A program made the position numbers and the translations under genes. Positions 9,405 through 18,964 of a DNA stretch of 64,000 nt are shown piece after piece. The notes beneath the pieces are model-generated. The model was given only the letters and a program-made list of their open reading frames with translations. It was not told the origin of the DNA and did no database searches. The DNA is taken from assembly GCA_003216075.1 (NCBI GenBank), contig QCJK01000005.1, positions 1 through 64,000 on the forward strand, read 5' to 3'. Within the stretch, counting starts at the first letter, position 1. The number at the start of each line of letters is the position of its first letter. The DNA is from Prochlorococcus sp. AG-409-B05. Lineage in GTDB: Bacteria; Cyanobacteriota; Cyanobacteriia; PCC-6307; Cyanobiaceae.

Positions 9405-9527
9405 CTAGCCACCCCTCACTATGGAATCTTTCTGACTAACCCAAAGCAACACGAATGAAGCGGGCACTACAACTAAGCCCAATGCACCAATGATGCTTAA
9501 TAGGGCATTTGCTCCAGAAGGTGTCAT
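9405..9527 (-). CDS. psbX: Photosystem II reaction centre protein X
   Basis: A 40-residue single-helix thylakoid protein at the edge of photosystem II near cytochrome b559. The helix IIGALGLVVVPASFVLLWV is followed by SQKDSIVRGG, matching the short PsbX form of marine picocyanobacteria as I know it. The frame stays open to 9623, but the ATG at 9527 gives the family length and avoids overlap with the divergent YggT gene. The neighbouring ycf66 supports the assignment. The main uncertainty is that so short a protein is identified by its helix and tail only. Confidence 0.75.
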   Translation of the reverse strand: MTPSGANALLSIIGALGLVVVPASFVLLWVSQKDSIVRGG

Positions 9528-9604
9528 AACCGCTGCTATCAAAATAAAAATGCACTTAATCTTACTAATTAAATGCGTTTTTCTACCATGTCCATCATGA
9601 TGCT

Positions 9605-9934
9605 TTGAAGTTTGTGACGCCACTTCTTATAAACAGCCTGCCTGTGATCCAGTTATTTCTAGGAACAGCCTTGGCAATATCGACTCTTGCATTCTTAATG
9701 AGAATTATTCTCACCTGGTACCCTCAGGTCAACCGCAAGAAAGGCATATGGCTCATCTTGACCTTTGGTACCGAACCTTTCCTATCAATAACAAGAAAAT
9801 TGATCCCTCCAATCGGAGGAGTCGATGTGACGCCAGTGATCTGGGTTGGTCTAATTAGTCTCTTGCGAGAATTATTAGTTGGATCTCAAGGCCTTTTATC
9901 TCTAATAATTCTTAAAAATCACACATTAGGCTAA
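9605..9934 (+). CDS. YggT family membrane protein
   Basis: A 109-residue integral membrane protein with two hydrophobic helices separated by a conserved loop (MRIILTWYPQVN, then TEPFLSITRKLIPPIGGVDVTPV). This is the YggT/YlmG/Ycf19 pattern, whose members influence nucleoid and thylakoid or cell-division organisation in cyanobacteria and plastids. The likely start is TTG at 9605; the in-frame GTG at 9614 is an alternative. The gene is convergent with accC and divergent from psbX. Confidence 0.88.
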   Translation: MKFVTPLLINSLPVIQLFLGTALAISTLAFLMRIILTWYPQVNRKKGIWLILTFGTEPFLSITRKLIPPIGGVDVTPVIWVGLISLLRELLVGSQGLLSLIILKNHTLG

Positions 9935-9971
9935 TAAACTAAATAGTGATTCCTAAATTTAACTTTAAAAA

Positions 9972-11318
9972 TTAACCTAATATTTCCTCTTCCACAAACT
10001 TTGTATGCACATCACCTCTTAAAAATTCATCACGATTTAATAAATAAAGATGGAAATCAATAGTAGTTGGAATTCCTGTAACTGCACATTCATTTAAGGC
10101 CCGTTTCATTCTTTTCAAGGCAACTTCACGATTGTCACCCCAAACAATCACTTTACCTATCAGGGAATCATAAAAAGGAGGTATATCGTAACCTGTATAG
10201 ACATGACTATCTACTCTGACCCCAGGTCCTCCAGGAGGTAACCACCCAGTAATTCTGCCAGGAGATGGACGAAAATTATGAGAAGAATCTTCCGCATTAA
10301 TTCGACATTCTATTGCATGTCCTCTCAATTGAATATCATCTTGAGTCACACTTATCGGATCACCACCTGCAATACGCAATTGTTCAGCTATTAAATCAAT
10401 TCCAGTTACCATTTCTGTTACAGGGTGCTCTACTTGAATTCGAGTATTCATCTCCATGAAATAAAAATTACCTTCACGATCAAGCAAGAACTCCACCGTT
10501 CCAGCTCCTTCATATTTAATACTCTTAGCAGCTGACACTGCTGCCTCCCCCATCCGAAGCCTTAATTCAGAATCCAGAGCAGGACTAGGTGATTCCTCCA
10601 ACAACTTCTGATGCCGACGTTGTATAGAACAATCTCTTTCACCTAAATGAACAACATTGCCATATCGATCAGCTAGGACCTGTACTTCTACATGTCTAGG
10701 GCGATCAATAAATTTTTCCATATAAAGGCCTGCATTACCAAATGCAGCTTCAGCTTCCCCTTGAGCAGCTTTAAACAGTTTCTCTAACTGATCTTCTCTA
10801 GTTACTAAACGCATACCTCTTCCACCACCACCAGCCGTTGCTTTGATCATTACTGGATAACCCATATCACTAGCCAAGACTGCCGCCTCATCAGGGCCAG
10901 GCAACAATCCCTCACTACCAGGAACAGTTGGTACACCAACTTTCTGCATAGTTGCTTTTGCTGTCGACTTATCTCCCATCGAACGAATTGCATGAGGCGA
11001 AGGACCCACAAAAATAATTCCGTGATCTCTACACATTTCTGCAAAACGATCATTCTCTGCAAGAAATCCATATCCAGGATGAATTGCATCAACACCTCTG
11101 GATGTAGCAGCGGCAAGAATATTTGGAACATTCAAATAACTTTTGCTGCTGGGCGCATCTCCAACACAAACGGCTTCATCTGCAAGCTGAACATGCAGAG
11201 CATTGCGATCAACTGTGCTGTAAACCGCAACTGTGGCAATACCTAACTCCCTACAGCTCCGCAGAATCCGTAGAGCAATCTCGCCACGATTGGCTATCAA
11301 GACTTTGCCTATAGGCAT
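9972..11318 (-). CDS. accC: Acetyl-CoA carboxylase, biotin carboxylase subunit
   Basis: ATP-grasp enzyme that carboxylates the biotin of AccB in the first step of fatty-acid synthesis. The 448 residues match the family length. Visible motifs are the start [18 protein letters not shown], the glycine-rich ATP loop [10 protein letters not shown] and [14 protein letters not shown] near the active site. It stands alone, without accB next to it, as is usual in cyanobacteria. The 5' side faces the tRNA-Leu gene across 123 bases that should hold its promoter. Confidence 0.97.
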   Translation of the reverse strand: MPIGKVLIANRGEIALRILRSCRELGIATVAVYSTVDRNALHVQLADEAVCVGDAPSSKSYLNVPNILAAATSRGVDAIHPGYGFLAENDRFAEMCRDHGIIFVGPSPHAIRSMGDKSTAKATMQKVGVPTVPGSEGLLPGPDEAAVLASDMGYPVMIKATAGGGGRGMRLVTREDQLEKLFKAAQGEAEAAFGNAGLYMEKFIDRPRHVEVQVLADRYGNVVHLGERDCSIQRRHQKLLEESPSPALDSELRLRMGEAAVSAAKSIKYEGAGTVEFLLDREGNFYFMEMNTRIQVEHPVTEMVTGIDLIAEQLRIAGGDPISVTQDDIQLRGHAIECRINAEDSSHNFRPSPGRITGWLPPGGPGVRVDSHVYTGYDIPPFYDSLIGKVIVWGDNREVALKRMKRALNECAVTGIPTTIDFHLYLLNRDEFLRGDVHTKFVEEEILG

Positions 11319-11441
11319 CCAGGAACAACAAACCTTTCAGCGGATCGTATCAGCTGTCCTATCCAACTTTCATGCTAAGAGCAATGCAAGGTTGAACGTT
11401 ATGATCAGTTTTAATTGAGTCAGAGAGACTTGGTTGCCAAC

Positions 11442-11523
11442 GCGGATGTGGTGGAATTGGTAGACACGCACGCTTGAGGGGCGTGTGGCTTTGGCCTTGC
11501 GAGTTCAAATCTCGCCATCCGCA
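11442..11523 (+). tRNA. tRNA-Leu (GAG)
   Basis: Class II tRNA with a long variable arm. The acceptor stem GCGGATG pairs with CATCCGC. The anticodon stem CACGC/GCGTG encloses the loop TTGAGGG, giving anticodon GAG (reads CUC/CUU). The T arm GAGTTCAAATC is normal. The 3' CCA is not encoded. Confidence 0.96.
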
Positions 11524-11561
11524 TATACCTCCACCATTTGTGATCCCGCCTTCAATCTCAG

Positions 11562-12833
11562 ATGAAGGACCCATCATTAGCAATAATTTTTGTCTCCAAT
11601 GGGCCAGGCGAACTTGCTACTTGGGTCAGACCTATTGCAGAAAAACTTCACAACACTATCGATCTTCTACCTCGCTCAAAGACGTCTTCTATAAGTCTCA
11701 GGTTAGTTTTAGTGCCCTGCCCCAATGGCACAGGTCAAGAAAAGTCTGCAGCCCTCAAATGGGGGCAATTTGAGCAAATCACACCTGCTCAAGATTTCTG
11801 GAAACTCTTATTAAAACCAAATTGTTATGGCTCATGGCCAAAGAAAGGCTTAGTAGTGTTTCTTGGAGGAGATCAATTTTGGAGTGTTCTTCTCTCCTCA
11901 AGACTTGGATATCGACATCTCACATATGCCGAATGGATAGTTCGTTGGCCATTTTGGAATGACCGTATAGCAGCGATGTCGCCAAAAGTAAAAAATCAAC
12001 TGCCAAAAAAATTTAGAAGCAGATGCAAAGTTGTTGGAGATCTAATGGCTGATCTATCTGAAATTTCAAAATCAATAGCCCCTTTACCTTCTGGCAATTG
12101 GATAGCACTATTACCCGGATCTAAAAAAGCGAAACTTTGTGTAGGGGTGCCATTTTTATTGGAAGTCGCAGATCGACTTTCCAAAAAATTACCAGAATGC
12201 AATTTCTTATTACCTGTTGCTCCAACAACAAGTATCAATGAAATTCACCACTTCATGAGCACTAAAAATCCAATTGCAAGCAAATATCAATCAACAATAT
12301 TTTCCATTCAAACAACTCAAGAGAAAGCACAATCGCTGACTCTCATTACAGGAGCTGGAACAGAAATAAAATTATTTGAAAATGAACCTATGCATGGTCC
12401 GGTTAGTCAGTGCTCTCTTGCACTAACCACTGTAGGAGCTAATACTGCTGAATTAGGCGCATTAGGTGTGCCCATGATCGTGATTGTGCCGACTCAACAT
12501 TTGGCTGTAATGCAAGCTTGGGATGGGCTTTTAGGAATTCTTGCAAGATTACCTGGTCTTAATTGGGGCTTAGGTCTTCTTTTAAGTGCTTGGCGATTAA
12601 GAAAAAATAGTTATCTAGCATGGCCAAATATCGTTGCAGGCAAACTTGTAGTTCCAGAAAAGGTTGGCGATATCAGCCCAGAAGAAATAAGCAAAGAAGC
12701 CTTCCTTTGGCTCACGTCACCAGAACGTCTTAAAGGTCAAAAAGAAGACTTACAAGCTCTCAGAGGGAAGCCTGGCGCAATCAAAGAAGTAGTCAATGAA
12801 ATCATTAATTTACTACCAAGCAACGTTAAATAA
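11562..12833 (+). CDS. Lipid-A-disaccharide synthase-related glycosyltransferase
   Basis: A 423-residue GT-B fold protein of the cyanobacterial and plant LpxB-related family. The N-terminus SNGPGELATWVRPIA matches the LpxB-like glycine-rich opening. The C-terminal half has LTTVGANTAELGALGVPMIVIVPTQ, the usual sugar-nucleotide site of LpxB. A variable middle segment separates them. It is distinct from true LpxB, and its acceptor is unknown. It follows tRNA-Leu by 38 bases and is convergent with the PRC-barrel gene. Confidence 0.85.
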   Translation: MKDPSLAIIFVSNGPGELATWVRPIAEKLHNTIDLLPRSKTSSISLRLVLVPCPNGTGQEKSAALKWGQFEQITPAQDFWKLLLKPNCYGSWPKKGLVVFLGGDQFWSVLLSSRLGYRHLTYAEWIVRWPFWNDRIAAMSPKVKNQLPKKFRSRCKVVGDLMADLSEISKSIAPLPSGNWIALLPGSKKAKLCVGVPFLLEVADRLSKKLPECNFLLPVAPTTSINEIHHFMSTKNPIASKYQSTIFSIQTTQEKAQSLTLITGAGTEIKLFENEPMHGPVSQCSLALTTVGANTAELGALGVPMIVIVPTQHLAVMQAWDGLLGILARLPGLNWGLGLLLSAWRLRKNSYLAWPNIVAGKLVVPEKVGDISPEEISKEAFLWLTSPERLKGQKEDLQALRGKPGAIKEVVNEIINLLPSNVK

Positions 12834-12850
12834 AAAATATATATTCAAAT

Positions 12851-13930
12851 CTAAGTATTTGCCCAGGGATCCTCAACTTCATCTTGAATTGATGCTTTCC
12901 TAGAATTAGTAGTATCTTTATAAGAAAATGAATCGTTACTACTTAAAGGCTCTACATCCAAAGGATCTTCCGAAAAATCGACGGACTTTCGGGGACTTAT
13001 TTTAGATTTAGAGTGTAGTGATTCAGGGTATTTTCGACTATTTACTTCTGAATATTTACCTTGATAATCTCGTTCAGGAAAATCCCTTCCTGATTGATTA
13101 TTCATAGAATTAGCAGGGATTTCTTCCATGGATTCATCAAGATATCGTTGCTGAGGAATGGCATTTTGTTGTACATCTTCTAGCTCAACATATTCAAATT
13201 CTTTTTCTTCTTGAATAACTTCATTATTAGACCCCTCTAATTTCATCTGAGATGTTTCAATACTTTCTCCAGAACTTAACTGATTCTCCACGGGTACAAG
13301 ATTAACTCGATAACGATCTCTTTCCTGCTCCTCCCAACTGGCGCCACCAACTCCTAACTTTTCCAATAATCCACTATTTAATTGTTTTAATTTTTCTTCT
13401 GCTCCCTCATAAACAATAATTCGATCTGCACCACTACTTACAATTTCATCTACCGGTATTTCCCAAGTACTCAACACCCCTTCACCAAGCAATGGAACAC
13501 CCAATGCACCCATGACCAAAGTAGTCAAGTCTCCCGTTTCTATATCAAAAGAAAAACCCAAGACTCTTCCCAACTGTTCGCCTGATTCAGTAATCACCTG
13601 ACAGTTAATAACTCGGCTATATCTCTCAGGAGTAAAGCTTTCACTCAAAGAATCAACTGAATCCACAAGAATTACATCCCCAACCTGACGAATACGGTCC
13701 AGTGGCATCCAGCGGGGCAATCCTGGCAAAAACCTTGTCAAAGGATTATCTCTTAATCCAAGAGCAACAACTTCCCTATGATCAATATCCACAACAACTT
13801 CTCCGACAACTCCTAGACGACGTCCAGTGTCACGAGTAATCACTTGGGTCCCCATTAACTCTGAGCGCAACCAAAGACGATCGCTTGGGACTGTTTCCAG
13901 TGATTCGTTAGGGGATTGGGTGTTGGTCAA
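12851..13930 (-). CDS. PRC-barrel domain protein
   Basis: A 359-residue soluble protein with two consecutive PRC-barrel domains at about residues 22-100 (RSELMGTQVITRDTGRRLG) and 105-185 (SRVINCQVITESGEQLG). A long Glu/Asp/Ser-rich tail of about 150 residues without clear fold follows. PRC barrels occur in photosynthetic reaction centre H subunits and in RimM; the two-domain form is common in cyanobacteria with unknown function. The start is TTG at 13930. It lies 61 bases downstream of smc and is probably transcribed with it. Confidence 0.85.
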   Translation of the reverse strand: MTNTQSPNESLETVPSDRLWLRSELMGTQVITRDTGRRLGVVGEVVVDIDHREVVALGLRDNPLTRFLPGLPRWMPLDRIRQVGDVILVDSVDSLSESFTPERYSRVINCQVITESGEQLGRVLGFSFDIETGDLTTLVMGALGVPLLGEGVLSTWEIPVDEIVSSGADRIIVYEGAEEKLKQLNSGLLEKLGVGGASWEEQERDRYRVNLVPVENQLSSGESIETSQMKLEGSNNEVIQEEKEFEYVELEDVQQNAIPQQRYLDESMEEIPANSMNNQSGRDFPERDYQGKYSEVNSRKYPESLHSKSKISPRKSVDFSEDPLDVEPLSSNDSFSYKDTTNSRKASIQDEVEDPWANT

Positions 13931-13991
13931 ACGAGAAAATTCTAACTGGAGCTAATCGAGCCATTTTGACTCAATGAGTCAAAAAAACATT

Positions 13992-16900
13992 TCATGCCGC
14001 ATTAGGGAGCCCCACAACTTGAGTATGAGATCCCCGGGCTTGAGTTACGCCAATAGTTCTAGTAGAAGCACCAATCATCGGACGACGATGGCTCACAACC
14101 AAAAATTGGGCATGCTCTGCCTGACTTGCAATCAAAGAAGACAGTCTCTCAACATTAACGCCATCAAGAAAGCTATCAACCTCATCAAGAGCATAAAAAG
14201 GAGAAGGACGAAAACGTTGTAATGCAAAAAGAAAACTCAAAGCAGTAAGAGATTTTTCTCCTCCTGACATAGCAGCGAGCCGTCGTACTGCCTTGCCCTT
14301 TGGATGAGCCACCAAAGTCAAGCCTCCTTCTAAAGGATCTTCCTTATTGTCTAATTGAAGATGACCATCACCATCCGAAAGGTTTGCAAAAATCTCACTA
14401 AAATGGGTATCAACAGACTCAAAAGCCTCCATAAATGCCTCTTGGCGCAAAGTAGCAACTGTCTCAATACGCAGCAATAATTCAGATCGCTCTTCGCTCA
14501 AAACATCAAGTCTTTCTCCTAAATCATTTAATCGTGTATTGAGTTTCTCTAATTCCTCCAGAGCCAACATATTCACAGGCTCTAGATCTTCCATCCTTTG
14601 TTGTAATTGCTTCAATTCCAATTGCAATGACTCCAAACCAGCTTGCCTAAGCTCATCTGAAATAAAAGGAACAGGATCAGGAATTGTTTTTTCAAGTTCA
14701 TCTAACTTGACTTGTCCAAGCCTCAATTCTTCCGCCATTGCTTGGCGATCTTCACGCAAGCGCACAAGGTTCCACTGCAACTCTTGTAGTTTTTGCCTCT
14801 GATTGGCCACGTCCGCCTCTGCTTCATCCCTTGCCCGTCTTTGCTCACCAAAACGTGTCTGAAGAATATTTTGCTTCTCTTCAAGATCCTTTCTAAGTGT
14901 CTTTAATCTTTGATTTGCCTCCCGCCAATCAGAATGAGCACTTGTTAGAGATTTAACCTCATCTTGCAACCTAATTTCTTCTATTTTAAGAGCATTTTGT
15001 TGATCTTCCAAACGCTCTAATACAAGCTGACGTTGTCTTTGCTTATTCAATAGCAAGTCACGATTAGTCCTTGCTTCTAGAAGATTTTTATCAGCTATTT
15101 CAAGCTCCTCTTTCAAACGCTGCCAATTTTGCGTATTACCATCAGATTCTGTAAATTGTTCTTTTTTGTCTAACTCTTCAAGTTCAAGCAACAAAGGGTT
15201 GATTTGTTCTGAAATCTCCTCCAATCTTTTTTGCTGTATTTCTCTACGGTTAACAATATCTTTTAAGCGATCTGAAAACTCTTTCGCACGCTCAAGAAAT
15301 GGTTGATTGGCTTCTTTAGCTGCTCTCATTTCCGCCTCTATAGCAACATACCGCTGCTCTAAATCTCTTAAATGAGGGCTAGCTTTATCCAAAAACTGAT
15401 TATGAACTGTTTCTTCATTAGAGCATTTTAAAAGGGTTTCACCTAGTTCTAAAAGCCTCTTCCTCAAAGGTTCTACCTCATCGGCTTCGTTGCTCCGTCC
15501 AAAACCAATACTGAAATGACGTCCAGAAAGACTACCTCCTGTCATGGCTCCACTTTTTTCCAGGAGTTCTCCATCTACAGTTACAGACCTAACAACACCA
15601 AGGTAAGTTCTTGCTGCGTTGAGATTACTAAAAACCAAAGTATCTCCAAAAACATAACTAAAAACATCAGTGTAAATAGGATCAAAGTTAACCAAGTCAA
15701 TAGCTCTACCAATAAAACCATCACTATAACTTTTAAGACCTAAACTATTGCCTCTAGATAAAGCCTTATTAGCTGCATATCCAGCTGATCTAATTTTATT
15801 TAATGGTAAAAATGTTAAGCGTCCAGCTCGTCTATTTTTGAGAAGATCAATTGCTTTTGCAGCTATACGATCATCATCTACAACGACTTGAGCCAATCTT
15901 GAACCTGCAGCCACCTCTAGTGCTACCCGATGACAATCCTCAACTTCACCTAATTGCGCAACATGACCATGAATTCCTTCTAAACCAGCTTCTAAAAGAA
16001 CTCTTAAAGCACCTGTGCCTCTAGTTTCCATAATAGTTTCGCGACGACTTTCTAAACGTGCAATGTCCCTCTCAAGTCGTGATTGCTCAGTCTCAAGTCG
16101 CACTCTGGTACGTTGTTCAATTTCAAGTTTTTGAATAACTTCATGAATAGCTTTCTTTCTGGTTTTTATATCACTTAAAAGGCTTTTGACTTCATCATCT
16201 AAACGAACAAGTTTTTGATTGATATTTTGATTATCAGTACTATCGCGTTGTTTGGATCTTTCCAGCTCCTGCTGCATTGACTCATCTTGACGCAAACACT
16301 CTTCTAATGTTTGTTGCTCGTTTTGCAAAGGAGTCAAAGTGTGCTGCAGTTTTTGTCTAAGAACGATCCTATGCTTATGATCTTCCAACCATGCTCCAGA
16401 TCGTCCAGCAACATCTCCCAACCTTCTCCTTGAGATGTCAACAGCTGCTTCTGCATCTTTACAAGTCTGTTCAGCAATCTCTAACAGTTTAGCCTGAACA
16501 TCTCCTTCCTTATTATCACTTTGACTTTGAAGTTCTAAGCGGCGATCAATTAAATCTTGTCTACGTTGCTGGAGTTTCTCTCCATCTTGTTGATGAAGAG
16601 AAGCTTGACGATCCAATTCCCTAGACTGAGTATCCAATCCTGCTAATTCTGCTTGAACAGCAATTAGTTGATCTTCACCTAAATCCTTAACATTGGATTG
16701 AAGGGTTTTTAACTTTTCAACTGACTGATGCAAAGCTTTTTCTACTTTTTGAATAAATGCACTATCAACAACCTCTTTTTCTCCAAGTTGATGATGACGA
16801 AATTTCAAATCATTCCAACTCTTCTGTGCCGCCTCAAACGCTAAAATCAACTCCTGCTGTTTAGCTAGTTGAAGTTTCTCTTTTAGTTCTTTATAAGTCC

Positions 16901-17600
16901 TAGCCTTCGCACAATCTTTTTCTAAACGTTGTCGAGAAGTAAGTAGTTCCTGTTCAACAATGCGACAACGTTCCTGTCTCTCATGCACAGCCTCAAGTTT
17001 TGCTCGAGTTTGAGCTATACGATTATCAAACAGCGCAACACCTGCTAATTCATCAATCAAGCCACGTCTATCACGATTACTCATCGAAACTATTCTTGTG
17101 ACATCACCTTGCATAACAACATTGCTGCCTTCAGGGTCAATTCGAAGACGCCTCAACTGCGTTTGCAATTGCTGAAGATTACAAACTTCCCCATCAGAAC
17201 TGTAGGTAGAGCTGTAAGAACCACCCGGCATGACTCTCAAGCGACGGGTTACGACCCACTCGTTTTGATCAGCCTTAATCCAGGGACCATCATCAGAAGG
17301 ATCTAAGCCTGCTTCAGCCGAATCAGGAACCCAACCTGTCAAGTCAAATCGAACACTCACTATGGTTTCTGCTGCCTTTCCCGCACGCAAAACTCCACTA
17401 TTGACTAAATCAGGCAAACGATCAGCCCTCATTCCTTTGCTATTTGCAAGCCCCAAACAAAACAAAACACCATCCAAAATATTGCTTTTGCCAGAGCCAT
17501 TAGGCCCAGTAACAACGGTAAACCCCTCCTCTAGAGGGATTGTCATAGATCCCCCAAAGGACTTGAAATTCGTTAGCTCGACCTGATTGATATAAACCAA
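13992..17600 (-). CDS. smc: Chromosome segregation ATPase SMC
   Basis: Condensin ATPase that organises and segregates the chromosome as a dimer with ScpA/ScpB. It has 1202 residues in the full SMC order. The N-terminal Walker A is GPNGSGKSN at about 33-41, followed by a long coiled coil, a hinge at about 520-680 (from GIHGHVAQLGEVEDC) and a second coiled coil. The C-terminal signature is MSGGEKSLTALSF, with Walker B YALDEVDSFLD. The start is TTG at 17600 (VYINQVELTNFKSFGG matches the family). No scp genes are in the window. Confidence 0.96.
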   Translation of the reverse strand: MVYINQVELTNFKSFGGSMTIPLEEGFTVVTGPNGSGKSNILDGVLFCLGLANSKGMRADRLPDLVNSGVLRAGKAAETIVSVRFDLTGWVPDSAEAGLDPSDDGPWIKADQNEWVVTRRLRVMPGGSYSSTYSSDGEVCNLQQLQTQLRRLRIDPEGSNVVMQGDVTRIVSMSNRDRRGLIDELAGVALFDNRIAQTRAKLEAVHERQERCRIVEQELLTSRQRLEKDCAKARTYKELKEKLQLAKQQELILAFEAAQKSWNDLKFRHHQLGEKEVVDSAFIQKVEKALHQSVEKLKTLQSNVKDLGEDQLIAVQAELAGLDTQSRELDRQASLHQQDGEKLQQRRQDLIDRRLELQSQSDNKEGDVQAKLLEIAEQTCKDAEAAVDISRRRLGDVAGRSGAWLEDHKHRIVLRQKLQHTLTPLQNEQQTLEECLRQDESMQQELERSKQRDSTDNQNINQKLVRLDDEVKSLLSDIKTRKKAIHEVIQKLEIEQRTRVRLETEQSRLERDIARLESRRETIMETRGTGALRVLLEAGLEGIHGHVAQLGEVEDCHRVALEVAAGSRLAQVVVDDDRIAAKAIDLLKNRRAGRLTFLPLNKIRSAGYAANKALSRGNSLGLKSYSDGFIGRAIDLVNFDPIYTDVFSYVFGDTLVFSNLNAARTYLGVVRSVTVDGELLEKSGAMTGGSLSGRHFSIGFGRSNEADEVEPLRKRLLELGETLLKCSNEETVHNQFLDKASPHLRDLEQRYVAIEAEMRAAKEANQPFLERAKEFSDRLKDIVNRREIQQKRLEEISEQINPLLLELEELDKKEQFTESDGNTQNWQRLKEELEIADKNLLEARTNRDLLLNKQRQRQLVLERLEDQQNALKIEEIRLQDEVKSLTSAHSDWREANQRLKTLRKDLEEKQNILQTRFGEQRRARDEAEADVANQRQKLQELQWNLVRLREDRQAMAEELRLGQVKLDELEKTIPDPVPFISDELRQAGLESLQLELKQLQQRMEDLEPVNMLALEELEKLNTRLNDLGERLDVLSEERSELLLRIETVATLRQEAFMEAFESVDTHFSEIFANLSDGDGHLQLDNKEDPLEGGLTLVAHPKGKAVRRLAAMSGGEKSLTALSFLFALQRFRPSPFYALDEVDSFLDGVNVERLSSLIASQAEHAQFLVVSHRRPMIGASTRTIGVTQARGSHTQVVGLPNAA

Positions 17601-17668
17601 CAGGACGTCAGCTATAAGGAAACTGAGATTAGCGAAATCTCCAAAAAGCTCAAGGGGATATTTACAAG

Positions 17669-18052
17669 TTAAGAATCAAATGAATCAAAAGATCGCAAAT
17701 GACATATCCCATGATGAATTTCTAATCTGCCTTCCATCTGACTTTTATACAAATCAATTTGAACTGGTTCATTCACGTTTTTGGGCAAAACTCCACTGAA
17801 ATAGCCTGACATCACAGACTTCGCCCAACCTCTGCCCCCAGATACTTCTCCAGAATGCCTATCTAACCATTCGAGATCATGAACTGAAATAGATATCGCT
17901 TCTATTGGATTTCCATCTAACAAAGGGATATAAGCCAAACGCCACGTTCTACATCCAGGACCGTCCTCCAAAAGCAAATCAAAATGGATCCCAACTGGAT
18001 CATCTGGTGCGCCTGTATGCTCAAGAATAGTCCATCGATTGAATTGACTCAT
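17669..18052 (-). CDS. Orphan LigD N-terminal (3'-phosphoesterase-like) domain protein
   Basis: A 127-residue protein. The order of motifs (RWTILEHTG near the start, HFDLLLED at about 23-30, WRLAYIPLL, then a second histidine in VHDLEWL and HSGEVSGGRG) matches the DNA polymerase-ligase N-terminal domain family. In LigD this domain is a manganese 3'-phosphoesterase that cleans DNA ends, and the histidine and aspartate positions appear kept. No ligase or polymerase domain is attached and no Ku gene is nearby. DNA-end processing is therefore an inference from family resemblance read by eye. It lies next to smc on the same strand. Confidence 0.68.
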   Translation of the reverse strand: MSQFNRWTILEHTGAPDDPVGIHFDLLLEDGPGCRTWRLAYIPLLDGNPIEAISISVHDLEWLDRHSGEVSGGRGWAKSVMSGYFSGVLPKNVNEPVQIDLYKSQMEGRLEIHHGICHLRSFDSFDS

Positions 18053-18112
18053 ACGAAAACTTGAATTGAAGGAGTTAATAAAAAAATCAGGTCAAATCAC
18101 TAATTATAATTT

Positions 18113-18370
18113 CTACTTTCTTTTAGAAGTCTTTTCACGATTTAAACCTTTTATATATTCTTGTTGGCACTGCATTGTTCGTTCTTCCGCTTCTAATGCT
18201 CTGCTTGTGGCCCAGGTTGCCATAGCCGCTTTTTGTTGGCTAATCTTTAGCAACTCAAATGCTATACCTCTTAGAATATCAATATCATTACAATCCTGAA
18301 TTACCCGGCTAAGCTTTTCAGCTTCAAACTTGGAATGCAAACTTGGTTCTATAGGGTCCTTTATTGACAC
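18113..18370 (-). CDS. Conserved small picocyanobacterial protein
   Basis: An 85-residue mostly helical protein (SRVIQDCNDIDILRGIAFELLK, then WATSRALEAEERTMQ) with a lysine/arginine-rich end. The start is GTG at 18370. The pattern resembles short conserved proteins of unknown function in marine Synechococcus and Prochlorococcus. It reads toward the LigD_N-like gene with a 60-base gap. No domain is recognised. Confidence 0.65.
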   Translation of the reverse strand: MSIKDPIEPSLHSKFEAEKLSRVIQDCNDIDILRGIAFELLKISQQKAAMATWATSRALEAEERTMQCQQEYIKGLNREKTSKRK

Positions 18371-18475
18371 ATTAATTAGTTTTTAAATAGTTTTTTTAAT
18401 TTTTAAACTCTATTAATGGAACAAACACATCAAATAATCCTAAGAAGTTTTGAATATAAAAATAAAGCAAAACAA

Positions 18476-18497
18476 CACAAAAATACCTTTCGAAAGG
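18476..18497 (-). terminator. Putative terminator of the small membrane protein gene
   Basis: The palindrome CCTTTCGAAAGG at 18486-18497 is followed on the minus strand by TATTTTTG. It sits 85 bases past the stop of the small gene at 18582. Confidence 0.5.
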
Positions 18498-18581
18498 GAA
18501 GGTTCATGTATTCAGCTAGTTAAGCCTTTTTCAAACAGTGGTCAAGATAAAGACCTCTCTTGAAAAAATTGGCTGCAGAAT

Positions 18582-18731
18582 TCAGTTGTTTTTGTTCCAA
18601 CTAGCGTCTTTCACAAAGCCAGTAGCGACAAATAGCAACGCTCCAGCACCCAAAAATGCTCCAGCCAATTGCCCAAGTGTGGTGGGAATGGTACTGGATG
18701 CAAAGAACATTGAGGACAAGCCTAAATCCAT
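18582..18731 (-). CDS. Small single-helix membrane protein (49 aa)
   Basis: A 49-residue frame (opening MDLGLSSMFF, closing KDASWNKNN) containing one glycine/alanine-rich helix, LAGAFLGAGALLFVATGFV. The composition is that of thylakoid or cytoplasmic-membrane miniproteins of cyanobacteria. Longer frames on both strands over the same bases have implausible protein composition. A hairpin with a T-run follows downstream. No family name is recognised; it does not match any PSI or PSII small subunit I know. Confidence 0.55.
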   Translation of the reverse strand: MDLGLSSMFFASSTIPTTLGQLAGAFLGAGALLFVATGFVKDASWNKNN

Positions 18732-18964
18732 GATCTCTAAGCAAGACAATGTGATTATTTAGCACTAAAAGCACTGTCCTAGCAATATATGTAAGCAAAA
18801 ACGACGCTTCAGCCCATACAGCTAAGAGCTGAAAACGAAGCAAAACCAAGGCTTGCCTTGCTTATGCCTTGCCTAGCAATAACAGCGATGTGGAAAGTCA
18901 AACAACAAAAAGGGTTCCAATTAGGTGATTACTTCTCTAGGCTGGCTGCAGCTGTCTGGGTTTT

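Noticed and set aside
11442-11523. tRNA-Leu as an attachment site of an island
   Set aside because: Flanking genes are core genes and no partial tRNA copy or integrase was seen in the window.
18538-18849. Longer frames on both strands over the 49-residue gene
   Set aside because: Their translations lack sensible composition; they are shadows of the gene at 18582-18731.
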